From: Candidatus Gottesmanbacteria bacterium RIFCSPLOWO2_01_FULL_43_11b
GTDB taxonomy: Bacteria; Patescibacteriota; Microgenomatia; UBA10105; UBA927
Length of the DNA: 40,479 bases
Assembly (NCBI GenBank): GCA_001780985.1
Contig: MFJV01000001.1
Location: forward strand, 259,570-300,048
Direction: 5' to 3'
The notes below the pieces were generated by a model. It had not been told where the DNA came from. It saw only the letters and a program-made list of their open reading frames with translations, and made no database searches. Numbering within the stretch: position 1 is the first letter of the stretch; each line of letters begins with the position of its first letter. The position numbers and the translations under genes are program-made. This document shows, one piece after another, positions 26,749 to 35,481 of this stretch.

Positions 26749-28623
26749 TTACATCCGCTCAACCGTAGAAATCCCAAGAAGATAAAGTCCATTTTGAATA
26801 GTTTGAGCAGTTGCAGCTGTTAAAGCCAAACGGGCATTATTCCCTAAAATCGGATGTTTTTGATAAAACAGGTTAAATGCCTGTGCGAGATTAAAAAGAT
26901 ACGTACAGAGCATGTTCGGCGCAAACTCACGGGCTGCCTGACCAACTATTTCTGGGAAAAAGTTGATGAGACGAGCGATGGAACGCTCTTCGGCGTTAAA
27001 GCTCCAATCACCAAATTCCAAACTCCAAACAAATTCCAAATTTGAATGTTCCAAACGTTTAGTATTTGATGCTTTGTGTTTATTTGGTGCTTGATGCTTG
27101 AGGTTTGATGCTTCCGCTGCCTTGTGGAGCACGGATTTGCAACGCGCGTATGTGTAAAGCAGATAGGGCCCGGAATCACCGTCAAAACTTACCGATTCTT
27201 TTAGATCAAACGCAATTTCCTGTTTCGTCGAAACTTTAAGAAACGCATACTTTACTGCGGCAACCGCGCCCTTCTCCGCAATTTCATCCTGTTCCTCTTT
27301 GGTATATTTCGATTCATTTTGTTTTAATATCTCATAGATTGATTGCTTTGCTTCGTCAAGCAGCCACTCACCTAAAACAACGTTCCCACTCCTGCTGCTC
27401 ATTTTCCCTTCTTTGAGTCCTACCCAACCATAAATAAGATGATGTTCTTTTCCTTTTGTATCCGGAAACACTTGTTCTAACGCCTTAAAGATCACCTGGA
27501 AGTATCCGGTTTGTTCAGGACCAACCACATGAATGATTTGATCGGGACTATATTCATCAAATTGGAGCCTTCCAAGACCAATATCTTTCGCTTCATATGT
27601 GGCATTCCCTTCGCCTGTTATGAAAACTCTGTTGTGAAGACCCCATTTTTCTCCCGGAAAAACAACTGCTCCGTCGCTTTGCACAAATATGCCTTTCTTT
27701 AATGCCTCCTGAACATACTTTTTTCCGTTTTCATACACTTCACCCTCAAAATAATATCGATCATAGTGCGTTCCAACGCGCTTATATATACTTTCAAAAT
27801 AATCCAGACTCCATTTTCTTGTCTCCTGATACATCGGGTAAATCGAAGAGTCTTTGGCGTAAATTTTTTTATTGATCTCTCCTATTTCCCTCTTTGCACT
27901 CTCTTCATAATCTTTATGCCCATTTGCATACGCTTTTCCAAGGTATTCAATTTTTTCATCTAATGATTTCTTTTTTATTTCTTCAAACGTTTTATCTTTC
28001 AAAATTCCGTAGATACATTTGGCAATATGTAATCCAACATCTCCTTGATAATTAACCCTGATGACTTTATTTCCCGCCGACTCAAGGAGTCGGACAATAC
28101 TTTCGCCGGTTGAAATATTTCTCAAATGTCCTATATGAAACTGCTTATGCGTGTTTGGGTGAGCGAATTCTACCATAAGCTTTTTTCCGGTCTTCGTTTT
28201 AGCCGTTCCGAAGCGCTCTTTCTCTTTTAGCACTTCATCTATCTGATTGCCAAGTTTAGATTCGGTCAAGAAGAAGTTTATGAACCCCGGCGGCACGACT
28301 TCAACCCGGTCAATATCCTGTAATACGCTTTTTGCGGGAATCTGCGGAGATGCTTTTTGATATTGTTTATTTGTAATCTGATCTGGTATCTTACGTCTTA
28401 CATCTTTCATCTTCTCGTCTATAATCTTCTTAACCCATAGTGCTACGTCTACCGGCGATTTTTTAAGAGTCTTTGCAACCCTCATCGCAATATTGGTTGT
28501 ATACTCCCCGTGGTTGGGATCACCGGAAATTTCAACTTCGGGTTCAATATCTGTAACCCCAAATTCTTTGAGAATTTCCTTAAGTAGTTCGAAAAGATTT
28601 TGTCTCATGGTTTCTTCAATCAT
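26749..28623 (-). CDS. argS: Arginyl-tRNA synthetase with low-complexity insertion
   Basis: VEFAHPNTHKQFHIGHLRNISTGESIVRLLE; GLKEGKMSSRSGNVV. Confidence 0.96.
   Translation of the reverse strand: MIEETMRQNLFELLKEILKEFGVTDIEPEVEISGDPNHGEYTTNIAMRVAKTLKKSPVDVALWVKKIIDEKMKDVRRKIPDQITNKQYQKASPQIPAKSVLQDIDRVEVVPPGFINFFLTESKLGNQIDEVLKEKERFGTAKTKTGKKLMVEFAHPNTHKQFHIGHLRNISTGESIVRLLESAGNKVIRVNYQGDVGLHIAKCIYGILKDKTFEEIKKKSLDEKIEYLGKAYANGHKDYEESAKREIGEINKKIYAKDSSIYPMYQETRKWSLDYFESIYKRVGTHYDRYYFEGEVYENGKKYVQEALKKGIFVQSDGAVVFPGEKWGLHNRVFITGEGNATYEAKDIGLGRLQFDEYSPDQIIHVVGPEQTGYFQVIFKALEQVFPDTKGKEHHLIYGWVGLKEGKMSSRSGNVVLGEWLLDEAKQSIYEILKQNESKYTKEEQDEIAEKGAVAAVKYAFLKVSTKQEIAFDLKESVSFDGDSGPYLLYTYARCKSVLHKAAEASNLKHQAPNKHKASNTKRLEHSNLEFVWSLEFGDWSFNAEERSIARLINFFPEIVGQAAREFAPNMLCTYLFNLAQAFNLFYQKHPILGNNARLALTAATAQTIQNGLYLLGISTVERM
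27003..27113. repeat. CAAAT/TTTGG low-complexity imperfect palindrome inside argS
   Basis: ccaatcaccaaattccaaactccaaac...aaacgttt...tatttggtgcttgatgcttgaggtttgatg; encodes SNLKHQAPNKHKASNTKRLEHSNLEFVWSLEFGDWSF. Confidence 0.8.
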
Positions 28624-29540
28624 ACCAAACTCTTATTTTTTTTGTTTTCCGTAACAAGAACTACAATTCCACTTATGATAATAAACGCCCCAATCCATTG
28701 GTGTATTAAGAACCGTTCACCTGAGATAACTCCCAAAATTACACTTATGGCAATCGGTAACGTCACAAGGAGAGAAAATTGTTTAACTTCCATTCGTTTT
28801 AGCGCCGTATAGTAAAGCACGAGGGCTATTGCCGAAGCCCCCATACCCAAATATAATAATTTCAGCCAGTCATTCATTGATACGCCGCTAATTATATTCG
28901 TTATGTTTTCTTTATATAGAATAAACACTATCAAACTGTTAAATACACTAGCAACAGCAAAACGGTAAAAGGCAACTACCATCGATGAAAGTTCCCCCAG
29001 AAGTACCTTTCCGATAATAGTACAGGCACCCCAGAGTATTGCAGCAAGGAGTGAAGTTGAAATTCCGATCCAGAAACTCATACTCCAAGCGATATTGAAA
29101 TTTCCGCTACTTGTGACCAAAACGACTCCAAAAAGAATACAGACAGCAAGAATAAGGAAGCGCTTAGTTACTTTTTCACCAAGAAACCATACGGCAAAGA
29201 GAATTCCCAGGGGAATCTCGAGATTAACTAAGATTGTTGTCAGCGCAGCACCAATTTGACGAATCGCAACCACATTAAGCCATGAAGCTATCCCCGATCC
29301 GACTGTACCCAAGAGTAAAAGTCCGATCAACTGTTTCTTTGTAATAGATAGGTAAGACTTTTTCCATTTTCCAAAAATGAGCATAAATAGAAAAAGGAAC
29401 ACTGCGGCAAAGCTAAACCGGATCGCCACAAGAAGAAAACTGGGTACGGAAAAACTAATGAATTTTGTCACTACCGGGCTTACGCCCGAAATAAGATCGA
29501 ATGCCAATACTGACAGTAAACCAACTAACTGATTATTCAT
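28620..29540 (-). CDS. EamA/DMT-superfamily transporter
   Basis: ORF 306 aa, 10-TM pattern; LEIPLGILFAVWFLGEKVTKR and LPIAISVILGVISGERFLIHQWIGAFIIISGIV. Confidence 0.88.
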   Translation of the reverse strand: MNNQLVGLLSVLAFDLISGVSPVVTKFISFSVPSFLLVAIRFSFAAVFLFLFMLIFGKWKKSYLSITKKQLIGLLLLGTVGSGIASWLNVVAIRQIGAALTTILVNLEIPLGILFAVWFLGEKVTKRFLILAVCILFGVVLVTSSGNFNIAWSMSFWIGISTSLLAAILWGACTIIGKVLLGELSSMVVAFYRFAVASVFNSLIVFILYKENITNIISGVSMNDWLKLLYLGMGASAIALVLYYTALKRMEVKQFSLLVTLPIAISVILGVISGERFLIHQWIGAFIIISGIVVLVTENKKNKSLV

Positions 29541-29733
29541 ATTTTTTCTCCAACTTTTGTTTTACTGCCTTCTTAATTAATATTTTTTCAAGCAGACTTA
29601 CTTCAGAGCTTACCACAAACTCTCCCGCCTCATGTCCATGAAGTTCTATGGTCTTTTTAGGGTCAATACCTTTTTGAATGTCAGTTACAACACTTCCAGA
29701 TGGTATAAATATCATTTTCTCTTTCATACTCAC
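29533..29733 (-). CDS. Small protein of unknown function in arg operon
   Basis: ORF 66 aa overlapping both argG and the EamA gene. Confidence 0.6.
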   Translation of the reverse strand: MSMKEKMIFIPSGSVVTDIQKGIDPKKTIELHGHEAGEFVVSSEVSLLEKILIKKAVKQKLEKKYE

Positions 29734-30989
29734 CCACCCCCTTTCGCATGTACTTGATTTGCCAGTTTCATCTGAAGCGTATATACCTCGATAAAACCTG
29801 CGCTTGCATTAACGTTATATTTATAGCCTCCTGTTGTCGTAAATGATGCGTGGTGCATGGCAAAGGGAGAGGTCATCGCAACCACGGTTACCTTGCCTTT
29901 GTAGAGTTTGACTGTCACTATACCGGTCACTTTTTGATTCACCCAGTCGTTGAAGTTGTTAATCGCTCCCATCACCGGATCAAACCATTTCGCACCATAA
30001 CAAAGATACGCCCATTTGACGTCGAGCTGATTTTTCAGTTCGTTAAGTTCACGCGTCGAAACGTACTGCTCGAGTGCTTTGTGAGCAGTAATAATCACAT
30101 GACCGGCCGGAAGCTCATACACTCCACGGTCTTTGAGGCCTATCAAACGATCCTCGACCAAATGGACCACACCGACACCATGCTTGCCTGCGATCTTATT
30201 TAAGGTCATAATCAAGATCGCAAGTTTCATTTTTTTGTTGTTTAACGCGACCGGCATGCCCTTATTGAACGTAATTTTTATGAATTCTTCCTTATCCGGT
30301 GCGTTTTTGGCGAGAGTGTAGGTTGTCAAAAACTTCTCGACTTTGGGAATAAACTGGGGATCCTCGATCTCCCCGCCTTCCCACGTCATCCCCCACATGT
30401 TGTCATCGACACTGTAGGGAAAGTCCAAACTCGCAGGAACGGGAATACCGTGCTTTTGGGCGTATTTAATCTCATTATTTCTATCCATATCCCATTCACG
30501 CACCGGAGCGATGATCTTTATCTCTGGATTTAATGTGAGCATGTAGCCTTCCAAACGTACCTGATCATTCCCTTTACCCGTACAACCGTGTGCAATTGCG
30601 TCCGCACCGACTTTTTGAGCAACTTCAACTGCCTTGGCAGCTGTGATCGCGCGACCGATTGGGGTAGAAAGATGATAATCTCCTTGATAGGCGGCATTTG
30701 CCTTGATTCCGTATGAAATATACTTTTCGGCAAATTCATCCTTCACATCCAAAACGATCGCCTTCTTTGCACCAAATTTGAGCGCTTTTTTTTGAATTGC
30801 GACAAGGTCATCGCCCTGCTGGCCCAAATCCATAGTTAAGGTCACCACATCGGCCTTATACGTATCTTGTATCCACTTTAGCATGACCGACGTATCCAGC
30901 CCTCCGCTATAAAGCAAGAGAACTTTTTTGACTTCTCCCTTTTTTGCCTCATGTGAAGCTACTTTGATATAGTTTGTATGTGTTTCCAT
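29730..30989 (-). CDS. argG: Argininosuccinate synthase
   Basis: KVLLLYSGGLDTSVMLKWI; STPIGRAITAAKAVEVAQKVGADAIAHGCTGKGNDQVR. Confidence 0.97.
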   Translation of the reverse strand: METHTNYIKVASHEAKKGEVKKVLLLYSGGLDTSVMLKWIQDTYKADVVTLTMDLGQQGDDLVAIQKKALKFGAKKAIVLDVKDEFAEKYISYGIKANAAYQGDYHLSTPIGRAITAAKAVEVAQKVGADAIAHGCTGKGNDQVRLEGYMLTLNPEIKIIAPVREWDMDRNNEIKYAQKHGIPVPASLDFPYSVDDNMWGMTWEGGEIEDPQFIPKVEKFLTTYTLAKNAPDKEEFIKITFNKGMPVALNNKKMKLAILIMTLNKIAGKHGVGVVHLVEDRLIGLKDRGVYELPAGHVIITAHKALEQYVSTRELNELKNQLDVKWAYLCYGAKWFDPVMGAINNFNDWVNQKVTGIVTVKLYKGKVTVVAMTSPFAMHHASFTTTGGYKYNVNASAGFIEVYTLQMKLANQVHAKGGG

Positions 30990-32398
30990 AACAACTCCTG
31001 TGCATGTTCTTTTTCTTTTTGCTTTTGCAAAAGCCAGGTTTTGTGACTTGAAAGCTTCTTCTTGAGTTTCTTTAACGCCGTTTTCATGCTGTTTTTTCCC
31101 GGTCCTCCAAAGGATTTGGTCAGAGAAATAACCTTTTTTGGATCAAGATCAAGCTTGTCGCTACCCGTTTTAACAAGCTGTTCAACTTTCACTTTCGCCT
31201 CACGCATTGGCATGTGCGAGTTCTGTATGATTTGTTCCATAACCGTCGTGGCTGCTATAAAACCCTTGTGGCACCATTTCTCCATTACGTCAGCATTGAC
31301 TGTCATGGTTTCCAAAACTCCCGCAAGAACTACCGGTGCGAGCTTACACTCATTGATAAGATCCATGATGATGTATTTGGTCCACTGGGAATCGCGGTTG
31401 TAGCCGATGAAATTTGCTTTTCCGATAGCAAGCAAACTCACGAGTTGCCCCTGCGCAAACGCGGTTTTCCCTTTGATCACTTCCAGAGGATCCGGATTTT
31501 TCTTTTGGGGCATGATGGAACTTCCCGTGCTAAATGCATCCGCTAGCTTGATCATGTCAAATTCAGAAGTTGCCAGAAGAATCAGTGTTTCGGCAATAAG
31601 CGACAGGTGATTCATAAGAATCGTGATCGCAAAAGCAAAATCTGCCTCCGGTTCCCAACGGTTGGTGATGGCATCCATGGAATTTAGATCCGGCCCGTCA
31701 AAACCCAAAAGCTCGGCCGTAAGCTTTTTGTTAATCGGAAAGGACGTGCCATAAGCCACGCTATTGCCTAATGGGCTTTGATTGTGAAGTTTATACCAGC
31801 CTTCGAAACGCTCTATGTCGCGGATTATCATCGTCGCAAACCCGGCAAGAACATGCCCAAATGTCGTCACCATCGCATGCTGATGGTGGGTAAATCCCGG
31901 AAACGATACTGCTTTGTATATTTCTGCAAGTTTTATTAACGTTTGAGCTAATCCAGTGCCATTACTTACATACATAAGCATCTGATCTTTGAGGTATAAC
32001 TTCATGTCTGTTACAATTTGATCGTTCCTGCTACGGGCGGTGTGGAGCTTTCCGGCAACCTCAATCCCTAATTTTTTCGTGAGCCATGATTCGATGTTTG
32101 TGTGGACGTCTTCTTTACTCGGTTCAAGATGAAATTTACCTTTTATAACGAGCTTTTCTAATTCTAGGAGTCCAGCAAGAATTTTCCCCGCGTCAGCCAC
32201 CGGAATAATGCCTGTTTTAGCCAACATGACACAGTGGGCTTTATCCACCCACACATCGTATGGAAGGAGCACAGCATCTGCCGGTGGCACACTAACAACG
32301 TCCCTTCCGGCAGTAAATGCGAGTACTGCTTCTGAGGGTTGCTGGTTAAACGCCGTACCCCATAATTTATTTATCTGTTTTTTCATAGGTTTTGCCAT
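30959..32398 (-). CDS. argH: Argininosuccinate lyase
   Basis: TARSRNDQIVTDMKLYL, GSSIMPQKKNPDPLEVIKGK; start ATG 32398 because the ORF extension to 32446 translates the terminator hairpin. Confidence 0.96.
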   Translation of the reverse strand: MAKPMKKQINKLWGTAFNQQPSEAVLAFTAGRDVVSVPPADAVLLPYDVWVDKAHCVMLAKTGIIPVADAGKILAGLLELEKLVIKGKFHLEPSKEDVHTNIESWLTKKLGIEVAGKLHTARSRNDQIVTDMKLYLKDQMLMYVSNGTGLAQTLIKLAEIYKAVSFPGFTHHQHAMVTTFGHVLAGFATMIIRDIERFEGWYKLHNQSPLGNSVAYGTSFPINKKLTAELLGFDGPDLNSMDAITNRWEPEADFAFAITILMNHLSLIAETLILLATSEFDMIKLADAFSTGSSIMPQKKNPDPLEVIKGKTAFAQGQLVSLLAIGKANFIGYNRDSQWTKYIIMDLINECKLAPVVLAGVLETMTVNADVMEKWCHKGFIAATTVMEQIIQNSHMPMREAKVKVEQLVKTGSDKLDLDPKKVISLTKSFGGPGKNSMKTALKKLKKKLSSHKTWLLQKQKEKEHAQELLWKHIQTISK

Positions 32399-32399
32399 C

Positions 32400-32451
32400 A
32401 AAAAATCCCCTTGACCCTCGTACCCTAAAGAGGGTATGAGGACCAAAGGGA
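32400..32451 (-). terminator. Leader intrinsic terminator of the T-box-like element
   Basis: CCCTTTGGTCCTCATACCCT-CTTT-AGGGTACGAGGGTCAAGGGG then ATTTTTT. Confidence 0.85.
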
Positions 32452-32640
32452 CTTTCCGTCAGCTGACGGATGGTGGTGCCACCCTTCTTCCTAACCAAGC
32501 GTCCTTTAGAACGCAAAAATCTCTGTGTCAGCCTTGACAGAGTTTGGCTAGCTCGTTTGGTGTTTCTTACTTTCCCACTTCGCTTAAGCTTCGCGGGATT
32601 TCTTCGGAAACTGCCTCCCCATCTCGAATGGATCACAGGC
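32400..32640 (-). promoter_or_regulatory. T-box riboswitch-like leader upstream of argH
   Basis: Minus strand AAGGGTGGCACCACC (32475-32486 core) followed by GTCCCTT, upstream hairpins, and an intrinsic terminator ending in T6. Confidence 0.82.
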
Positions 32641-32684
32641 TATTTAATTGTAGGTTAGTAATTTACTACACTATTTTTCCCTTG

Positions 32685-33194
32685 TCAAGTTCTTAATGAA
32701 TTTTCATTGGAAAGACGCACAAAATCAATAATGCGTAAAAAGAGAGTTCCGGTGGTGTACACGGTTGTTTTATCCGTACTCATTACACGAACTAAGGTGG
32801 TAATTGCTCTGTTTTCTGCCTCAACAGATTCGACTTGCGCAACTGTTAGGATCGTTTTGTTAATAGGTATAGCCATGTGGTAGTCTAACTCTGAGTGTTT
32901 TAACACTATCATTTTGTCGAACTGTTGATCTGCCACAACCGCCGCCGCGGTGCCACCAACCAAATCAATAAGTTTTGCAGTAAATCCTCCATTGACAATC
33001 CCATTCCATCCTTGGTTGATACAGGAAGTTGTCATTTCAAGAACGAGGGTTGGCGGAATATTATCTCCAAACCATACCGCTTCTGGCATATTAATATAAT
33101 CCGAAAGGTATGCTGCACTACTCGAAATAAGAAGATTGTTTATACGCTTGCTCCCAAGCTCAGCAATGCGCTTTCCTCCTTCGTATGGATTCAT
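32685..33194 (-). CDS. Hotdog-fold thioesterase-like protein
   Basis: GWNGIVNGGFTAKLIDLVGGTAAAVVADQ resembles PaaI/4HBT pattern. Confidence 0.7.
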   Translation of the reverse strand: MNPYEGGKRIAELGSKRINNLLISSSAAYLSDYINMPEAVWFGDNIPPTLVLEMTTSCINQGWNGIVNGGFTAKLIDLVGGTAAAVVADQQFDKMIVLKHSELDYHMAIPINKTILTVAQVESVEAENRAITTLVRVMSTDKTTVYTTGTLFLRIIDFVRLSNENSLRT

Positions 33195-33239
33195 GCGGGC
33201 TATTCTAGCACAATCCTTGCGAGGCGTATAATAGTATCC

Positions 33240-34574
33240 GTGCGTGCACGTACATTCTCTATCACAATTCTATTTTTCATCCTCCTACGTGTGGTTTTTC
33301 TCACCAGCCTTCCAATTGTGACTGATGAGGCAATTTACATGCACTGGGGTTCGAAATTTTTAACAACCTGGGATGATCCCCAGATGCCACTTTCTCTCCA
33401 AGGGAAACAAGCAGCGACACTTTTAACACTAGGAATCTCACAACTAGCTCCTCTTGATCCTCTTGTGGCAGCACGGTTAAGTACTGTCCTTTTTTCTCTT
33501 CTCGTTTTTCTAGCGTTTCAAAGTAACTCTCTTGCTCTCTTGCTACTGGCTACCAGCCCCCTGTTTCTCTTTTTCAACCGCCTTGCCATCCCCGATACTG
33601 CTGTTGCAGCAAGCTATACTCTTGCAATGGTGCTCGCATTCAAACTTCAAAAAAAACCGACCGTATTACATTCTCTCCTTCTTGGATTAACTGTTGCAGT
33701 TGGCTGGTGGTTTAAGTCAACCGCACTTTTGGCCCTTCCGGCAATCTTTTTTACTGTCGGTATACGGGGAATTTTACCAATATTAATCGCATTACTTTTC
33801 TCTATTGGACTTATTCAAATTCCGCTCTTACACCGTGTTGTTCCTCTTTCTCAAACAGAACATGTCTTTACCATTGCTCAACTTCTCGCTTTCCCGTGGA
33901 CCTTTTGGTTGAATAATGTAGTCATGGTGCTTGAGGCAATACTCATTATGAGTTCTCCGATAGCACTTCTCGCATTCTTTCAAAATAAGATCTTTAAGCA
34001 AAAAACGCTTTGGATTTGGTTTCTTACTCCGGTTGTCTCAGAAATCGTTCTTGCCAAAATTTTTAACCTCCGTTATCTCATCATGGCAGTCCCCGCCTTC
34101 TGCCTTCTCCTTGCATTCCTCTTAGAGCGAAAGCGAATTTTTTCCGGAATTGTTGTTACAACAAGCTTATTTCTATCAGTCTTTATGGTTGTTAACCCCA
34201 TCGGGTTTTATACATCCCTCACTCTACTTTCCTCTGTCAAACAGGATATAAGCCAGTATGTCACCGGTTGGGCATCGGGATGGGGGGTTAAAGAGACTGC
34301 GGAATTTCTGCAAAATGAAGCAAAAAGCGGTCCTATCACAGTTTTTGTCCGATTAGATAGCGGCAATCCTGAATCAGCGATGTACGTGTACCTACGTAAC
34401 AATAAAAATATTCGTATTCTTCCTATAACCTATCTTCCTAGTGTTCCTACAATATCTTCTTACTTCGTCTCACGAGGGACTCAATACGCTGATTTAGGGG
34501 ATAGACTCGAGGAAGTTATCCGTTTTCCAAAACCCTTAGACAATGAATTTGTCGGAATCTACAGAATCAATTGA
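33240..34574 (+). CDS. GT39/ArnT-like membrane glycosyltransferase (GTG start)
   Basis: LPIVTDEAIYMHWGSKFLTTWDDPQMPLSLQGKQ with multiple TM; TATAAT 7 nt before GTG 33240. Confidence 0.75.
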   Translation: MRARTFSITILFFILLRVVFLTSLPIVTDEAIYMHWGSKFLTTWDDPQMPLSLQGKQAATLLTLGISQLAPLDPLVAARLSTVLFSLLVFLAFQSNSLALLLLATSPLFLFFNRLAIPDTAVAASYTLAMVLAFKLQKKPTVLHSLLLGLTVAVGWWFKSTALLALPAIFFTVGIRGILPILIALLFSIGLIQIPLLHRVVPLSQTEHVFTIAQLLAFPWTFWLNNVVMVLEAILIMSSPIALLAFFQNKIFKQKTLWIWFLTPVVSEIVLAKIFNLRYLIMAVPAFCLLLAFLLERKRIFSGIVVTTSLFLSVFMVVNPIGFYTSLTLLSSVKQDISQYVTGWASGWGVKETAEFLQNEAKSGPITVFVRLDSGNPESAMYVYLRNNKNIRILPITYLPSVPTISSYFVSRGTQYADLGDRLEEVIRFPKPLDNEFVGIYRIN

Positions 34575-35403
34575 CTTCAAAATTTTTTCCATCACTCACT
34601 ACCTCAATATCACCTTCTTGATCCGTTCTCATAACTCGTATTGCTCGTGCTTCTAGCATTTCTAATATTTCCTGAGTCGGGTGGCCGTAGGTATTGTTTT
34701 TACCGACAGAAATGACGGCAAGACTCGGCCGTACCGAGTCAACAAACGCTTCGTTCATGCCTGTTTTTGATCCGTGATGCGGAACCTTCAAAACCTCAAT
34801 TGCATCGCCAGCTTGCCACTCGAAGCCTTGGCGAAGGGTGGCATCGCCAGTGAATAATGCATCGAAACTGCCGTAACGAAGGAAGAAAACGACACTTGCA
34901 TCATTGATATCAGTCGTTGCTCCCAAGACATCCGGAGACGGCCAGGCAACGGAAAGTTTTGTTTGATCGATATCGATAAGCTCTCCTGTTGTAACGAATT
35001 TCTGCGGAATGTTTTTACTTTGTACGACATTCTGAAGTTCTTTGTACCCCTCAGTCGTATTTTCAACATTGCTTCGTACAAAATAGTCAACGTCATACCG
35101 CTCAAAAACAGAAATCAATCCCTGCATGTGGTCCTTTTGAGGATGAGTCATGACAACTATGTCTATGTGTCGATCCCAAAACGGCATGTAGCGCCCCAAA
35201 CACCCTAGAATTTTATCGTTCGGTCCACCGTCGACAACCATATCCCGTCCGTCGGGAAACCGGATGTATGCCCCATCCCCTTGGCCGACGTCACAGAACA
35301 CAATTCTGAGTTTTTCGTCCGGAAGCGAGGTAAAGTAACTAAAGAGCAATACAAGGCCTGTAGCAATACCGGTTAGCACGTATCCTATTTTTAAACGAAA
35401 CAT
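34567..35403 (-). CDS. ComEC C-terminal-like metallo-beta-lactamase fold protein
   Basis: LRIVFCDVGQGDGAYIRFPDGRDMVVDGG, THPQKDHMQGL, VLKVPHHGSKTG. Confidence 0.9.
   Translation of the reverse strand: MFRLKIGYVLTGIATGLVLLFSYFTSLPDEKLRIVFCDVGQGDGAYIRFPDGRDMVVDGGPNDKILGCLGRYMPFWDRHIDIVVMTHPQKDHMQGLISVFERYDVDYFVRSNVENTTEGYKELQNVVQSKNIPQKFVTTGELIDIDQTKLSVAWPSPDVLGATTDINDASVVFFLRYGSFDALFTGDATLRQGFEWQAGDAIEVLKVPHHGSKTGMNEAFVDSVRPSLAVISVGKNNTYGHPTQEILEMLEARAIRVMRTDQEGDIEVVSDGKNFEVN
34802..34850. repeat. Insertion flanked by 10-bp direct repeats GCATCGCCAG in the MBL gene
   Basis: GCATCGCCAG at 34802-34811 and 34841-34850, period 39 nt; encodes TLRQGFEWQAGDA. Confidence 0.85.
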
Positions 35404-35481
35404 ACGTTATATCTTATATTAATTATTCTAAAGTCTATTTTTTGAACACCTTTAGCCTCAACGGTGTATACTTTGATATAG

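Noticed and set aside
28330-28440. ArgS N-terminal segment KDVRRKIPDQITNKQYQKASPQIPAKSVLQ as another repeat insertion
   Set aside because: Looks atypical but no palindrome or second copy in the window; not supportable without an alignment.
32399-32446. N-terminal extension of ArgH (MVLIPSLGYEGQGDFL)
   Set aside because: It is the translated leader terminator hairpin; true start is ATG 32398 or later.
32367-32636. 89-aa minus ORF MIHSRWGGSFRRN
   Set aside because: Lies entirely on the T-box-like leader; not a credible protein.
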